The notes under the pieces are model-generated. The model was not told where the DNA came from, did not search any database, and saw only the letters and a list, made by a program, of their open reading frames with translations. This document shows, one piece after another, positions 51,573-61,203 of a stretch of DNA of 64,000 nucleotides. The DNA is from Hymenobacter sp. 15J16-1T3B (GTDB lineage Bacteria > Bacteroidota > Bacteroidia > Cytophagales > Hymenobacteraceae). The position numbers were made by a program, and so were the translations under genes. Within the stretch, counting starts at the first letter, position 1. The number at the start of each line of letters is the position of its first letter. Location: NCBI RefSeq assembly GCF_020711235.1, contig NZ_JAJFAV010000012.1, positions 124,001 to 188,000 on the forward strand. Direction: 5' to 3'.

Positions 51573-52360
51573 CCGCCGTCGACTATTAAGTTGTGGCCCG
51601 TTACAAAATCGGCGGCGCGGCTGCTCAAGTACACGAAGGCCCCTGCTAAGTCCTCGGGCCGACCGATGCGCCCGAGCGGAATCCGCCGCTCCAGTTCCCG
51701 AATAAACTCCGGGTGTTGCTGCACCGGCGCGCTCGGGAAAGCGCCGGGCGTCACGCAATTCACCTGGATGTGGTCGGCCGCCAGGTAGGAGGCGAAGTAC
51801 TTGGTGAGCTGAATCACGCCGGCCTTGGCCGCGCCGTAGTGGGGCGGGTTGGTAAACTGCGGCGTGGCTTCGTAGGCCGTAAAATCGGGGGCCACCACGC
51901 CGTACATGGACGCTACGTTGATGATTTTGCCGCCGCCCCGCTCGCGTAGGTAAGGCAGGATTTCACGGATGCAGCGGTAGGTGCTGCCCAGAGCGCCGTC
52001 GAGCGTGAAGGCAAACTCCTCGTCGGTTAGCGCCTCGGGCTGGTTGCCCTTGCCGTAGGTGGCGTTGTTGATGAGCACGCTCGGCAAGCCAAACTGCTCC
52101 CGCGCGGTGCGAAACGCCGCCTGCACGGACGCCGTGTCGGCCACATCCCCCTCTATTAAATGAATGCCCTCGGCCGCGGCATCAGCGCCAAATACGTCGG
52201 CAAACGTTTCGGGGCGGCGGCCGATGACCACCACCGTGGCGCCGTGGGCGGCCAGGCCCGCGGCCACGGCGCGCCCTAAGTGGCCGTAGCCGCCGGTGAG
52301 CAACACCACGTGGTCCTGTAACGAGAAAAGGGTAGTATAAGCAGCTGGCGAAGCAGGCAT
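51557..52360 (-). CDS. Short-chain dehydrogenase/reductase in the Pse cluster
   Basis: A 267-residue SDR. The NAD(P) site is LLTGGYGHLGRAVAAGL and the catalytic motif YGAAK (HYGAAKAGVIQLTKYFA), with NATYGKGN and NVASMYGVV in the usual places. It is the first gene of the long leftward unit and overlaps the cytidylyltransferase gene. SDRs of this type (often annotated PtmA or flagellin modification protein A) sit in legionaminic and pseudaminic acid clusters; their substrate is not settled. A 3-ketoacyl reductase role feeding the MaoC protein is a second possibility. Confidence 0.88.
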   Translation of the reverse strand: MPASPAAYTTLFSLQDHVVLLTGGYGHLGRAVAAGLAAHGATVVVIGRRPETFADVFGADAAAEGIHLIEGDVADTASVQAAFRTAREQFGLPSVLINNATYGKGNQPEALTDEEFAFTLDGALGSTYRCIREILPYLRERGGGKIINVASMYGVVAPDFTAYEATPQFTNPPHYGAAKAGVIQLTKYFASYLAADHIQVNCVTPGAFPSAPVQQHPEFIRELERRIPLGRIGRPEDLAGAFVYLSSRAADFVTGHNLIVDGGWTIR

Positions 52361-52468
52361 GGTGTACTCGGAAAACGAAAGCTGCGAACTTAGTCAGGTT
52401 TGGGGATTTGCGCCGACGGCAAGCAAGGCGGCCGGACGTTTTGTCCACGGTGGGCTAGCTACCGAATA

Positions 52469-52592
52469 ACGCTAAGTAGCACTAAATACCCGTTGCTGGC
52501 ATAGACTCTCAAAGCCTGAATAGGCTCAGGTGCCAGCGCAAAAAATGTTCGGGTCTATGCCGTTATTGTGCTATTTTAGGCACTTATCTTCG
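52469..52592. repeat. Imperfect intergenic palindrome with candidate promoter
   Basis: GGCATAGAC (52498-52506) pairs with GTCTATGCC (52553-52561). Outer TAGCAC/GTGCTA words extend the symmetry. TATCTTCG (52585-52592), seven of eight to the -7 consensus, follows and would serve the T9SS gene at 52643. The gap also separates divergent transcripts. Confidence 0.55.
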
Positions 52593-52642
52593 TTAAGAAA
52601 ACGGGTCATTCTCATCGATTATACTTTCTTTTCTGCGTGCTT

Positions 52643-55627
52643 ATGAAGCATTTTTTTACGCTGCTATTGGGCTTGAGCGTCAGTGCAGTCTACGGCCAAA
52701 GCCGGGAGCAAAATTGGTACTTTGGCGGCAACGCCGGCCTGCGGTTTAATGCGGCCCCCGCGGCCCCGACGGTGCTGTCGGATGGGCAGCTGTTCAGCTA
52801 CGAAGCCAGCGCCACCATGTCGGACGCCGGTGGCAACCTGCTGATGTACACCAACGCAGTAACCGTGTGGGACCGGACCCACACGCCCATGCCCGGCGGC
52901 CCGCTCGTCGGCGGCTACCAATCGGCTTCGCAAGGGGCCCTTATTCTGCCGGCCCCGGGTAGTACCAGCCAATACTACCTTTTCGTGGTGGATGCGGCCG
53001 AGAATGGATTTGCGGCCGGATTGCACTACTCCGTCGTCGACATGACGCTGCGTAACGGCTTGGGCGACCTGACGGCTACCAAAAACGTGGCCGTGCCCAC
53101 GCCCAGCCCCCAACTCACGGAAAAGCTCACGGCCGTGCGCCACGCCAACGGCCGCGACTATTGGGTACTGGTTCATGGCTGGCAGAACAACAGCTTCCAC
53201 GCCTACTTGCTGAGCCCGGCGGGGCTTTCGGCTACGCCGGTAACCACCACCATCGGCATCACGCACACCGGCGGCGTTGCAAACGGGGTCGGTTACATGA
53301 AGGCCTCGCCTAACGGGCAATTGCTAGGTGTAGCCATCCGCGACGCCGCGTTTGAGCTCTTCGACTTCAACAACAGCACCGGGCAGCTGTCCAACCTGCG
53401 CCGCCTCTACACCGCGTTTGGTGACCGGATCTACGGGGTGGCTTTCTCGCCCGACAACACCAAACTCTACACCACGGATCTGGTAAACGGGGTCTACCAA
53501 TTCGACCTTTCGGCCAGCACGATTTCGCGGCAATTTCTGGGGAGCACGCCGGGCCAGAGCGGGGCAGTGGCGTTGGCACCAGATGGGCGAATTTACGTAG
53601 CGGCCTACAACACGTCCCGGCTCTCGGCTATAACCAACCCCAACGGCGCCGGTGGTGCCAGTGGCTTTGTTAGCCAGTATGTTACGCTGAGTGGGACTTC
53701 CCAAATCGGCCTGCCCAACTTTCCCAACGCCTTCGCCGTGGTGGTAAATGAATGGACGGGGGCGGTGAGCACCACCTACACCGATGCGGCCAACTGGAGC
53801 GCGGGCTACGTACCCGGCGCCAGCGACGACGTGACCATTCCGGCCACGGCCGTGCGCATGCCCGTGCTCGGCGCGGCGGCGGCGGCGGCCAGCTTCACCG
53901 TGGCCAGTGGCGCCTCCATGACGGTGGCCCCGGGCGGCGACTTGACCCTGACCCGCACGCTGACCAACAACGGCACCTTTAGCGGCGACGGCAGCCTGCG
54001 CATGGGCGCCAGCGGCTCGACGCAGCTGCTGGGCAGCGGCCCGGTGCGCATCGGCAGCCTGACGGTGGGCGGCAGCCCGATTACCATCCCGCAGAACGTG
54101 GACGTGCAAACGCCATTGTCCATCACCCGGGTGCTCACGCTGGGCGGCAACCTCACCATGAGCGGCAGCGGCGCGCTGACGCTGGTGTCGGACGCCAGCG
54201 GCACGGCCATGGTGGTCAACCAGAGTGGCGTGGTCAGCGGCGCGGCTACCGTGCAGCGCTACCTCGACCCGAGCCTGAACCCGGGCCTGGGCTACCGCCA
54301 CCTTGCCGCTCCCGTGACCAACACCACGCTGAGCGACTTAGCTACGTCAGGGTTTGTGCCCGCTTTCAACTTGGCTTACAACACCAGCGCGCAGCCCGGC
54401 ACGGTTACGCCCTTTCCCACCGTGTATGGCTACGACCAGGGCCGCCTGACAACCAGCCCGGCCACCGGCACCTCTGCTTTCGACAAAGGGTGGTATTCAC
54501 CCGGTAGCAGCACCGACGCGATGGTGGCGGGACAAGGCTACACGGTAAATATGGCGGCTGGTCAAACCGTGGATTTTGTGGGGACGCTCGGCAACGGTAG
54601 TCTGACGGTTGGCGCGTTGGGCCGCGGGCCGCAAGCCGATGCGGGCTGGCAGCTGCTGGGCAACCCGTACCCGGCGCCCATCGACTTTACCCTGCTCAGC
54701 CGGTCGGGCCTCGACAACGCGGTGTACGTGTACAAGTCGAGTGGGCAGTACAGCGGCGCTTACGCCAGCTACGTCAACGGCGTGGCCACCAACGGCGGCA
54801 GCAACGTCTTGCCGCTGGGCCAGGCCTTCTTCGTGCGCACCGCGGCGGGGGCTACCGGCAGCATGTCCTTTACCAATGCCGCGCGCCTCACTTCCTACCA
54901 AAACCCGGCGCTGCAGCGCGGGCGGGAAAGCCGGCCGCTGCTGACTCTTACCCTAACCAATGCGGCCGGGCAACGGGATCAAGCCGTGGTGTATGCCCAA
55001 GCGGGGGCCACGGCGGGGTTCGATGCCGGCTTCGATGCTTACAAAATTGCCGCGGGCGGATTGCCTGCCTTGAGTGTGCCAGTAGGAGGGGAAGAGCTGG
55101 CCATCAGCGGGCTGCCGGCCCTGGGCGCCACAACCCAGGTGCTGCCCCTGACGGTAGTGGTGCCGACTTCCGGTACTTACGCGCTTACGGCCAGCGAGCT
55201 GCTGAACCTGCCGGCTGGGTGCCGCGTGAGCTTGTTGGACGGCCAAACCGGCATCAGCACGCTGCTCACGGGGCAAAACGCGTATTCGTTTAGTGCCGCC
55301 GCAGGCGCGCTCATCGGCCGTTTCTCGCTGCTCATCGAGCCGGCCCGGCCGACGGCTACGGCCAGCGCCCTGGCCCAGCAAGTGAGCGTGTACCCCAACC
55401 CGGCCCACGGGCAGCTGTGGCTGGCCTTGCCGGCCCGCTACACCCAGCAGACGGTGCGCGTGACGGTGCTCAACGCCCTGGGCCAGGCCGTGCTGACGCA
55501 GACCTTGCCCGCCGGCCGCCCCGCCGCCACGGCCCTGACGCTGCCGACTAACCTCGCCCAAGGCGTGTACTCGGTGCGCTTGCAGCTGCCCGACGCGGTA
55601 GTCGACAAGCGCGTGGTCCTCGAATAG
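52643..55627 (+). CDS. T9SS type A sorting-domain surface protein
   Basis: A 994-residue exported protein starting at the ATG at 52643 (a GTG lies six bases upstream). The signal peptide is FFTLLLGLSVSAVYGQ. Residues 20-365 are a propeller-like domain beginning REQNWYFGGNAGLRFN, with AVRHANGRDYWVLVHG and APDGRIYVAAYNTSRLS. From about 370 a WTGAVSTTYTDAANWSAGYVPGASDDVTIP segment starts a beta-helix-like region. The C-terminal 75 residues are the type A sorting domain (VSVYPNPAHGQLWL ... QGVYSVRLQLPD ... RVVLE). It is divergent from the SDR gene within the Pse island and is a paralogue of the protein encoded at 57880. Confidence 0.88.
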   Translation: MKHFFTLLLGLSVSAVYGQSREQNWYFGGNAGLRFNAAPAAPTVLSDGQLFSYEASATMSDAGGNLLMYTNAVTVWDRTHTPMPGGPLVGGYQSASQGALILPAPGSTSQYYLFVVDAAENGFAAGLHYSVVDMTLRNGLGDLTATKNVAVPTPSPQLTEKLTAVRHANGRDYWVLVHGWQNNSFHAYLLSPAGLSATPVTTTIGITHTGGVANGVGYMKASPNGQLLGVAIRDAAFELFDFNNSTGQLSNLRRLYTAFGDRIYGVAFSPDNTKLYTTDLVNGVYQFDLSASTISRQFLGSTPGQSGAVALAPDGRIYVAAYNTSRLSAITNPNGAGGASGFVSQYVTLSGTSQIGLPNFPNAFAVVVNEWTGAVSTTYTDAANWSAGYVPGASDDVTIPATAVRMPVLGAAAAAASFTVASGASMTVAPGGDLTLTRTLTNNGTFSGDGSLRMGASGSTQLLGSGPVRIGSLTVGGSPITIPQNVDVQTPLSITRVLTLGGNLTMSGSGALTLVSDASGTAMVVNQSGVVSGAATVQRYLDPSLNPGLGYRHLAAPVTNTTLSDLATSGFVPAFNLAYNTSAQPGTVTPFPTVYGYDQGRLTTSPATGTSAFDKGWYSPGSSTDAMVAGQGYTVNMAAGQTVDFVGTLGNGSLTVGALGRGPQADAGWQLLGNPYPAPIDFTLLSRSGLDNAVYVYKSSGQYSGAYASYVNGVATNGGSNVLPLGQAFFVRTAAGATGSMSFTNAARLTSYQNPALQRGRESRPLLTLTLTNAAGQRDQAVVYAQAGATAGFDAGFDAYKIAAGGLPALSVPVGGEELAISGLPALGATTQVLPLTVVVPTSGTYALTASELLNLPAGCRVSLLDGQTGISTLLTGQNAYSFSAAAGALIGRFSLLIEPARPTATASALAQQVSVYPNPAHGQLWLALPARYTQQTVRVTVLNALGQAVLTQTLPAGRPAATALTLPTNLAQGVYSVRLQLPDAVVDKRVVLE

Positions 55628-55638
55628 CCGAGAACTGC

Positions 55639-55694
55639 CCTACAACGCCCACGGCCGGCCCTTCCACGGAAGGGCCGGCCGTGGGCGTTGTAGG
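55639..55694. terminator. 27-base perfect palindrome between convergent genes
   Basis: Arms at 55639-55665 and 55668-55694 pair at all 27 positions around two bases (AC). It starts 11 bases after the T9SS stop and ends 19 bases before the aldo/keto reductase stop, so it probably terminates both. Confidence 0.75.
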
Positions 55695-55713
55695 ACCTGC
55701 CCGCTGGGGCGTC

Positions 55714-56604
55714 TCAGCTGAGTTTGGGCCAGCGGTAGGGCAGCAGCAGCTCTTCCGCCGTTTCGCGCAGCTCGGCCAGAGCCGGGCGCAGTGCCTCAAA
55801 TCCTGCCAGGTAGTCCTCCGCCGCCACATTGGCCCGCAGGTTGTCGGCCGAGTCCACCCCGATGACGACCCGGGCCACGCCGGGCGCCGTGGCCGCGAAG
55901 AGCAGCAGCGCAGCTTCCAGCGGGATGCCGGCGGCCGCACTTACCTCGCGCATGCGGGTGAGCTTCGGACGCAGGGCCTCGAAATACGCGGGCAGCGCGT
56001 CGAGGGGGCGCAGCAGCAGGCCCTGCAGAAACGCCGAGCGCACGTGCACCTCCACGCCGCGCGCCGCCAGCACCGGCAGCAGCGGGGCGAAGCGCTGGTC
56101 GAGCACGTTGAAGGGCACTTGCACCATGTCGAAGTCCCAGCCGCGGCGGTCGAGCAGCCACTGGGCCTGCCAGGGGTGGTAAAGCGAAATGCCGATGCGC
56201 GTGGTCAGGCCGGCGGCGCGGCTGTCTTGCAAGGCCTGCCAGGCCGCGGGCTGTTGCTGCAGCGCCTGAAAATCGTGGAACAACACGCCGTATACCCGCG
56301 GCTGCTGCAGCCGGTCCAGGCTGGCTTGCACGGCGGCCCGCACCACGGCCGGCGCGGCGGCGGCCACTTTGGTCACGACGCCGAAGGAGCCCGGGTGCGG
56401 GCCCAGCCACTGGCCCAAGCGCGCCTCACTGTCGCCGTAGGCCGCGGCCGTGTCGAGCAGGGACAGGCCGGCGGCTTGGGCGGCGGCCAGCACCGCCGCC
56501 ACGCTGGCGTCGTCGGGGCGGCCCAGGGTGTTGTTGATGCCGTAGGCCAGGCCAAACTGCGCGGTGCCCAGGGCCAGCTTTTGCCGGAACTCCACCGCCG
56601 TCAT
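55714..56604 (-). CDS. Aldo/keto reductase in the Pse cluster
   Basis: A 296-residue (alpha/beta)8 NADPH-dependent oxidoreductase. LALGTAQFGLAYGINN at the N-terminus, LLDTAAAYGDSEARLGQWLG with the catalytic Asp and Tyr, and RIGISLYHPWQAQWLL are visible. AKRs of this branch occur beside SpsF-type cytidylyltransferases in glycan clusters; the substrate is unknown. Its ATG overlaps the pseC stop (56601-56604), so it is co-translated with pseC, which ties it to the pathway. Confidence 0.88.
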   Translation of the reverse strand: MTAVEFRQKLALGTAQFGLAYGINNTLGRPDDASVAAVLAAAQAAGLSLLDTAAAYGDSEARLGQWLGPHPGSFGVVTKVAAAAPAVVRAAVQASLDRLQQPRVYGVLFHDFQALQQQPAAWQALQDSRAAGLTTRIGISLYHPWQAQWLLDRRGWDFDMVQVPFNVLDQRFAPLLPVLAARGVEVHVRSAFLQGLLLRPLDALPAYFEALRPKLTRMREVSAAAGIPLEAALLLFAATAPGVARVVIGVDSADNLRANVAAEDYLAGFEALRPALAELRETAEELLLPYRWPKLS

Positions 56605-57773
56605 CGGGCCAGGAATTCGCGCACGCAGTCGATAACGTACTGCTGCTCCGCGTCGGTGAGACTGGGAAACATGGGCAGGCTCAGGCAGCGGGCGTAGTAG
56701 GCCTCGGCCGCCGGGAAGTCCCCGGCTTGCCAGCCCAGCTGCTGGTAGTAGGGCATGGTGTGCACCGGGATGTAGTGCACTTGAGCAAAAATCTGCTTGC
56801 TGCGCAAAAAATCGTAGAGCCCGCGGCGGTCCGGCACCTGGATGACGTAGAGGTGGTAGGCGTGGCCGGCGGCCCCGGCCAGCGGCGTCACGTCGGCCAG
56901 CTCGGCAAAAGCAGCGTCGTACTGCCGGGCCAGCTGGCGGCGGCGGGCCAGCCCTTCGTCGGCGCGCTCCAGCTGGGTAAGGCCCAGGGCGCAGAGCATA
57001 TCGGGCATGCGGTAGTTGTAGCCCAACTCCTGCATTTCGTAGTACCAGCCGCCCTCGTCGGGGTGCTGCAAACGGCCCGGGTCGCGGGTGATGCCGTGGG
57101 TGCGCAACAGCAGCAGCTGCTCGTACAGGTCGCGGCGGTTGGTCGTAATCATGCCGCCTTCGCCGGTGGCAATGTGCTTGACGGGGTGGAAGGAAAAGAT
57201 GGCCAAATCGGCCAGCTGCCCGTTGCCGCAGCGCTGCTCCTGGCCCTGGCTATCGGTGAAGAAGCCGCCGGGCGCGTGGCAGGCGTCCTCGATTAGCCAG
57301 AGCCCGAACTCGTCGGCCAACCGCCGGGCTTCCTCCAGGTCGACGGGCAGGCCGGCGAAATCCACCGGAATCAGGCCGTGAAAGTACCCTTTGGGGTGGC
57401 TTTCGAGCAGGCGGCGCACGGCCCGCAGGTCGATGAGGGCCGTTTCGGGGTCGATGTCGGCGAAGTACACCTCGCCGCCGCAGTAGCGCACGCAGTTGGC
57501 CGAGGCGGCGAAGGTGATGGGCGTGGTGATGACGCGCTGACCGGGCTGCACGCCCAAAGCGAGGGCGCACAGGTGCAGAGCGGCCGTGCCGTTGCTCACC
57601 GCCACCGCGTACTCCACCCCGATATACTCGGCAAAGCGCCGCTCAAACTCGGCTACCTGCGGGCCCTGGGTCAGAAAGTCAGAGTGCAGGGTGCTGATGA
57701 CGGCCTGCACGTCGGCGTCGGTGATATGCTGGCGGCCGTAGGGGATGGGTCGAGAGGGCGTGAAAGCGGACAT
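56601..57773 (-). CDS. pseC: UDP-4-amino-4,6-dideoxy-N-acetyl-beta-L-altrosamine transaminase
   Basis: A 390-residue DegT-family PLP aminotransferase, second step of the Pse pathway. The ATG at 57773 is chosen because the canonical PseC opening IPYGRQHITDADVQAVISTLHSDFLTQGPQVAEFE-like sequence follows; the frame continues upstream through the promoter. AVAVSNGTAALHLCALALG, TPITFAASANCVRYCGG, WLIEDACHAPGG and FSFHPVKHIATGEGG, with PLP Lys199, are visible. It ends four bases into the aldo/keto reductase gene. A TACTTTTG promoter element and a palindrome lie just upstream. Confidence 0.93.
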   Translation of the reverse strand: MSAFTPSRPIPYGRQHITDADVQAVISTLHSDFLTQGPQVAEFERRFAEYIGVEYAVAVSNGTAALHLCALALGVQPGQRVITTPITFAASANCVRYCGGEVYFADIDPETALIDLRAVRRLLESHPKGYFHGLIPVDFAGLPVDLEEARRLADEFGLWLIEDACHAPGGFFTDSQGQEQRCGNGQLADLAIFSFHPVKHIATGEGGMITTNRRDLYEQLLLLRTHGITRDPGRLQHPDEGGWYYEMQELGYNYRMPDMLCALGLTQLERADEGLARRRQLARQYDAAFAELADVTPLAGAAGHAYHLYVIQVPDRRGLYDFLRSKQIFAQVHYIPVHTMPYYQQLGWQAGDFPAAEAYYARCLSLPMFPSLTDAEQQYVIDCVREFLAR

Positions 57774-57781
57774 AGTAAGGT

Positions 57782-57810
57782 CAAAAGTACGCGCCAACTG
57801 GTTTTGGCGC
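57782..57810 (-). promoter_or_regulatory. pseC promoter with candidate operator palindrome
   Basis: The minus strand has TACTTTTG at 57782-57789, eight bases before the pseC ATG. GCGCCAA (57791-57797) and TTGGCGC (57804-57810) are perfect inverted arms in the space between -7 and -33, a typical repressor site. TATATTGG (57825-57832) may be the -7 element of the divergent T9SS gene. Confidence 0.5.
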
Positions 57811-57879
57811 GGGCGCAGGCGCGGATATATTGGCAAAATCGGATCGGTTACCCACAGTCCACGCCAATTGCTATTCTCT

Positions 57880-59886
57880 ATGACGCGACTTCTGCCTTGC
57901 TTGTGGGTTGTATGGCTGACCCTCGGCAGTTGGGGGCTGGCCCGCCCCGCCCAGGCCCAGCGCGCGTATTTCAACTGGTACTTCGGCAAAGGAGCGGGCC
58001 TTACGTTCAATAGCAGTCCGCCGGCGGTGTTGCCGCCGGGCCCCACGTTGTATTACCACAGCAGCAGCGTGTCGGACAGCGCCGGCCGGCTGCAGTTCAT
58101 TGCCGAAGGCAACACCATCTACAACCGGCAGATGCAGGTGATGGAGGGCGGGCAACTGGGCGGGCCGAGCATTTTCGGCTACGAGGTCATGGCCGTGCCG
58201 CAGCCGGACCGGCCCGGGCGCTACTACGTGTTTGTGCCCCGGAATTGGTTTATCCCCAGCCCCTCCCTGCAAAACGTGCCCCCCAACCTGACGTATTACA
58301 TCGTGGACATGCGCCGGCAGGGAGGCCTGGGCGAGGTGGTGGGGCGCGACAGCCTGGTGCTGCTGCCCACCGGGCCCATGCCCTGGGGCACCGACGGCGG
58401 CTACGTGAGGACCGATGTTGCCGCCGTGCGGCACGCCAACGGCCGGGACCTGTGGCTGATCGTCAAGAACGACCTGCAGCAATACGTGAGCGTGCTGCTC
58501 GACCGCCGCGGCCTGCACAGCCGGCCGGTGGTGACACCCAACCCCAGCGGCCGCCGGCTGCTGACGTTGACTCCTACAGGCGCGCTGCTCAAGGCCTCGA
58601 CCGACGGCCGCACGCTGGCGTTCAGTAGCTTCAGCCTGCTGACCAATGGGCGGGGCGGCCCGACCGGCCAGCGCATGTTTTACATCGAAATTGCCCGGTT
58701 CGACGCGCAATCCGGGCGCATCAGCAGCGCCTACATCATTCCCGATTCCGTGCGCTACCCCGTCAAGCCGGCCTTGTGGCACAACGGCTGCGGCGGCCTG
58801 GAACTCTCGCCCGACGGCAGCCGCCTCTACGTCGACACGCTGCTGAGCCGCCACATCTGGCAGTACGACCTCACGGCCGGGGCGCCAGCGGCCGTGGCGG
58901 CCTCGCACGCCGTGGTAGCCGAGCCACTCAGCGGATTCAAGGGCCTGTCCGGGGCCTTCGGCAACAACTTGCAGCTGGGCCCCGACGGCCGCATCTACCA
59001 CGTCACGGTGTCCTCGCCGTGGGTGTCGCGCTTCGAAACGCCTAATGCGCTGGGCCGCAACGCCGCTTTCCGCGACTCCGTGCGCTTGTTTGCTGCCGGC
59101 ACCCTGTCGTGGTCGGGGTTGCCGAAAGCGCCCAACGACCTGGGCCTGCCGCCGGTGGTGGTCGGCGGGGCCGGCACCATCCGGGCCGCCAGCATCTGCG
59201 CCGGCGAAGTGGTGCAGTTCAGCTCCTCACTTAGTCCGTTTGTGACGGCCCTGGCCTACGCCTGGGACTTTGGCGACCCGGCGTCCGGGCCGCTGAACAC
59301 CGCCTCCGGCCAGGCGCCCGCGCACCGGTACGCGCAGCCCGGCACCTACACCGTGACCTTGCGCCTCGCGGCGGCCGGCGGGCAGCAGTACACCACCACG
59401 CAACAAGTAAGCGTGGCGCCCCGCCCTGCGGTCAGCCTCGGGGCCGATGTGGCCCTGTGCACCGGCGAAACCCTGGTGCTGCGCCCCGCGCCCCAGCCCC
59501 CGGGCAGCACCTACCGCTGGCAGGACGGCAGCACCGCCCCGCAATTCACGGCCACGGAAGCCGGCCGTTATTCGCTCACCGTCACCAACGCGGCCGGCTG
59601 CGCGGCGTCCGCCGGTATCACCGTTACCGCCGCCGACTGTCCCGACATTCCGAACGTCATTACCCCCAACGGCGACGAGCAGAACGACTTTTTCGTGCTG
59701 AAAGGGCTGAACGCCCCGGCCTGGGGCTGCCGCGTCTTCTCGCGCTGGGGCCGGCTGGTGTTCGAAGCGGCTGCGTACCAGAACGACTGGAACGGCACCG
59801 GCCAGCCCGCCGGCGTGTACTACTACGAGCTAACCAACCGCCGGACCGGGCAGCGCCGCAGCGGCTGGGTGGAGGTGGTGCGCTGA
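57880..59886 (+). CDS. T9SS type B (gliding-motility-type C-terminal domain) surface protein with PKD domain
   Basis: A 668-residue exported protein starting at the ATG at 57880; the frame extends upstream over the promoter. The signal peptide is LPCLWVVWLTLGSWGLARPAQAQ. Residues 28-425 resemble the N-domain of the T9SS protein at 52643 (FNWYFGKGAGLTFNS, AVRHANGRDLWLIV, GPDGRIYHVTV). A PKD domain (AYAWDFGDPASG ... GTYTVTLRLA) lies near 460-525, followed by an Ig-like domain. The last 85 residues are the type B sorting domain: PNVITPNGDEQNDFFVL, then RWGRLVFE, NDWNGTGQPAGVYYYEL. It is divergent from pseC. Confidence 0.9.
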   Translation: MTRLLPCLWVVWLTLGSWGLARPAQAQRAYFNWYFGKGAGLTFNSSPPAVLPPGPTLYYHSSSVSDSAGRLQFIAEGNTIYNRQMQVMEGGQLGGPSIFGYEVMAVPQPDRPGRYYVFVPRNWFIPSPSLQNVPPNLTYYIVDMRRQGGLGEVVGRDSLVLLPTGPMPWGTDGGYVRTDVAAVRHANGRDLWLIVKNDLQQYVSVLLDRRGLHSRPVVTPNPSGRRLLTLTPTGALLKASTDGRTLAFSSFSLLTNGRGGPTGQRMFYIEIARFDAQSGRISSAYIIPDSVRYPVKPALWHNGCGGLELSPDGSRLYVDTLLSRHIWQYDLTAGAPAAVAASHAVVAEPLSGFKGLSGAFGNNLQLGPDGRIYHVTVSSPWVSRFETPNALGRNAAFRDSVRLFAAGTLSWSGLPKAPNDLGLPPVVVGGAGTIRAASICAGEVVQFSSSLSPFVTALAYAWDFGDPASGPLNTASGQAPAHRYAQPGTYTVTLRLAAAGGQQYTTTQQVSVAPRPAVSLGADVALCTGETLVLRPAPQPPGSTYRWQDGSTAPQFTATEAGRYSLTVTNAAGCAASAGITVTAADCPDIPNVITPNGDEQNDFFVLKGLNAPAWGCRVFSRWGRLVFEAAAYQNDWNGTGQPAGVYYYELTNRRTGQRRSGWVEVVR

Positions 59887-59905
59887 CGGCCCGGCTGAAC
59901 GCAAA

Positions 59906-59936
59906 CAAGCCCGGCTGCGCGTCACAGCCGGGCTTG
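59906..59936. terminator. Hairpin terminator between convergent genes
   Basis: CAAGCCCGGCTG (59906-59917) pairs perfectly with CAGCCGGGCTTG (59925-59936). It lies between the T9SS type B gene and pseB. Confidence 0.7.
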
Positions 59937-59959
59937 GGGAGCTTTGCGAAAAGCGGGGC

Positions 59960-61200
<1,241 letters not shown>

Positions 61201-61203
<3 letters not shown>

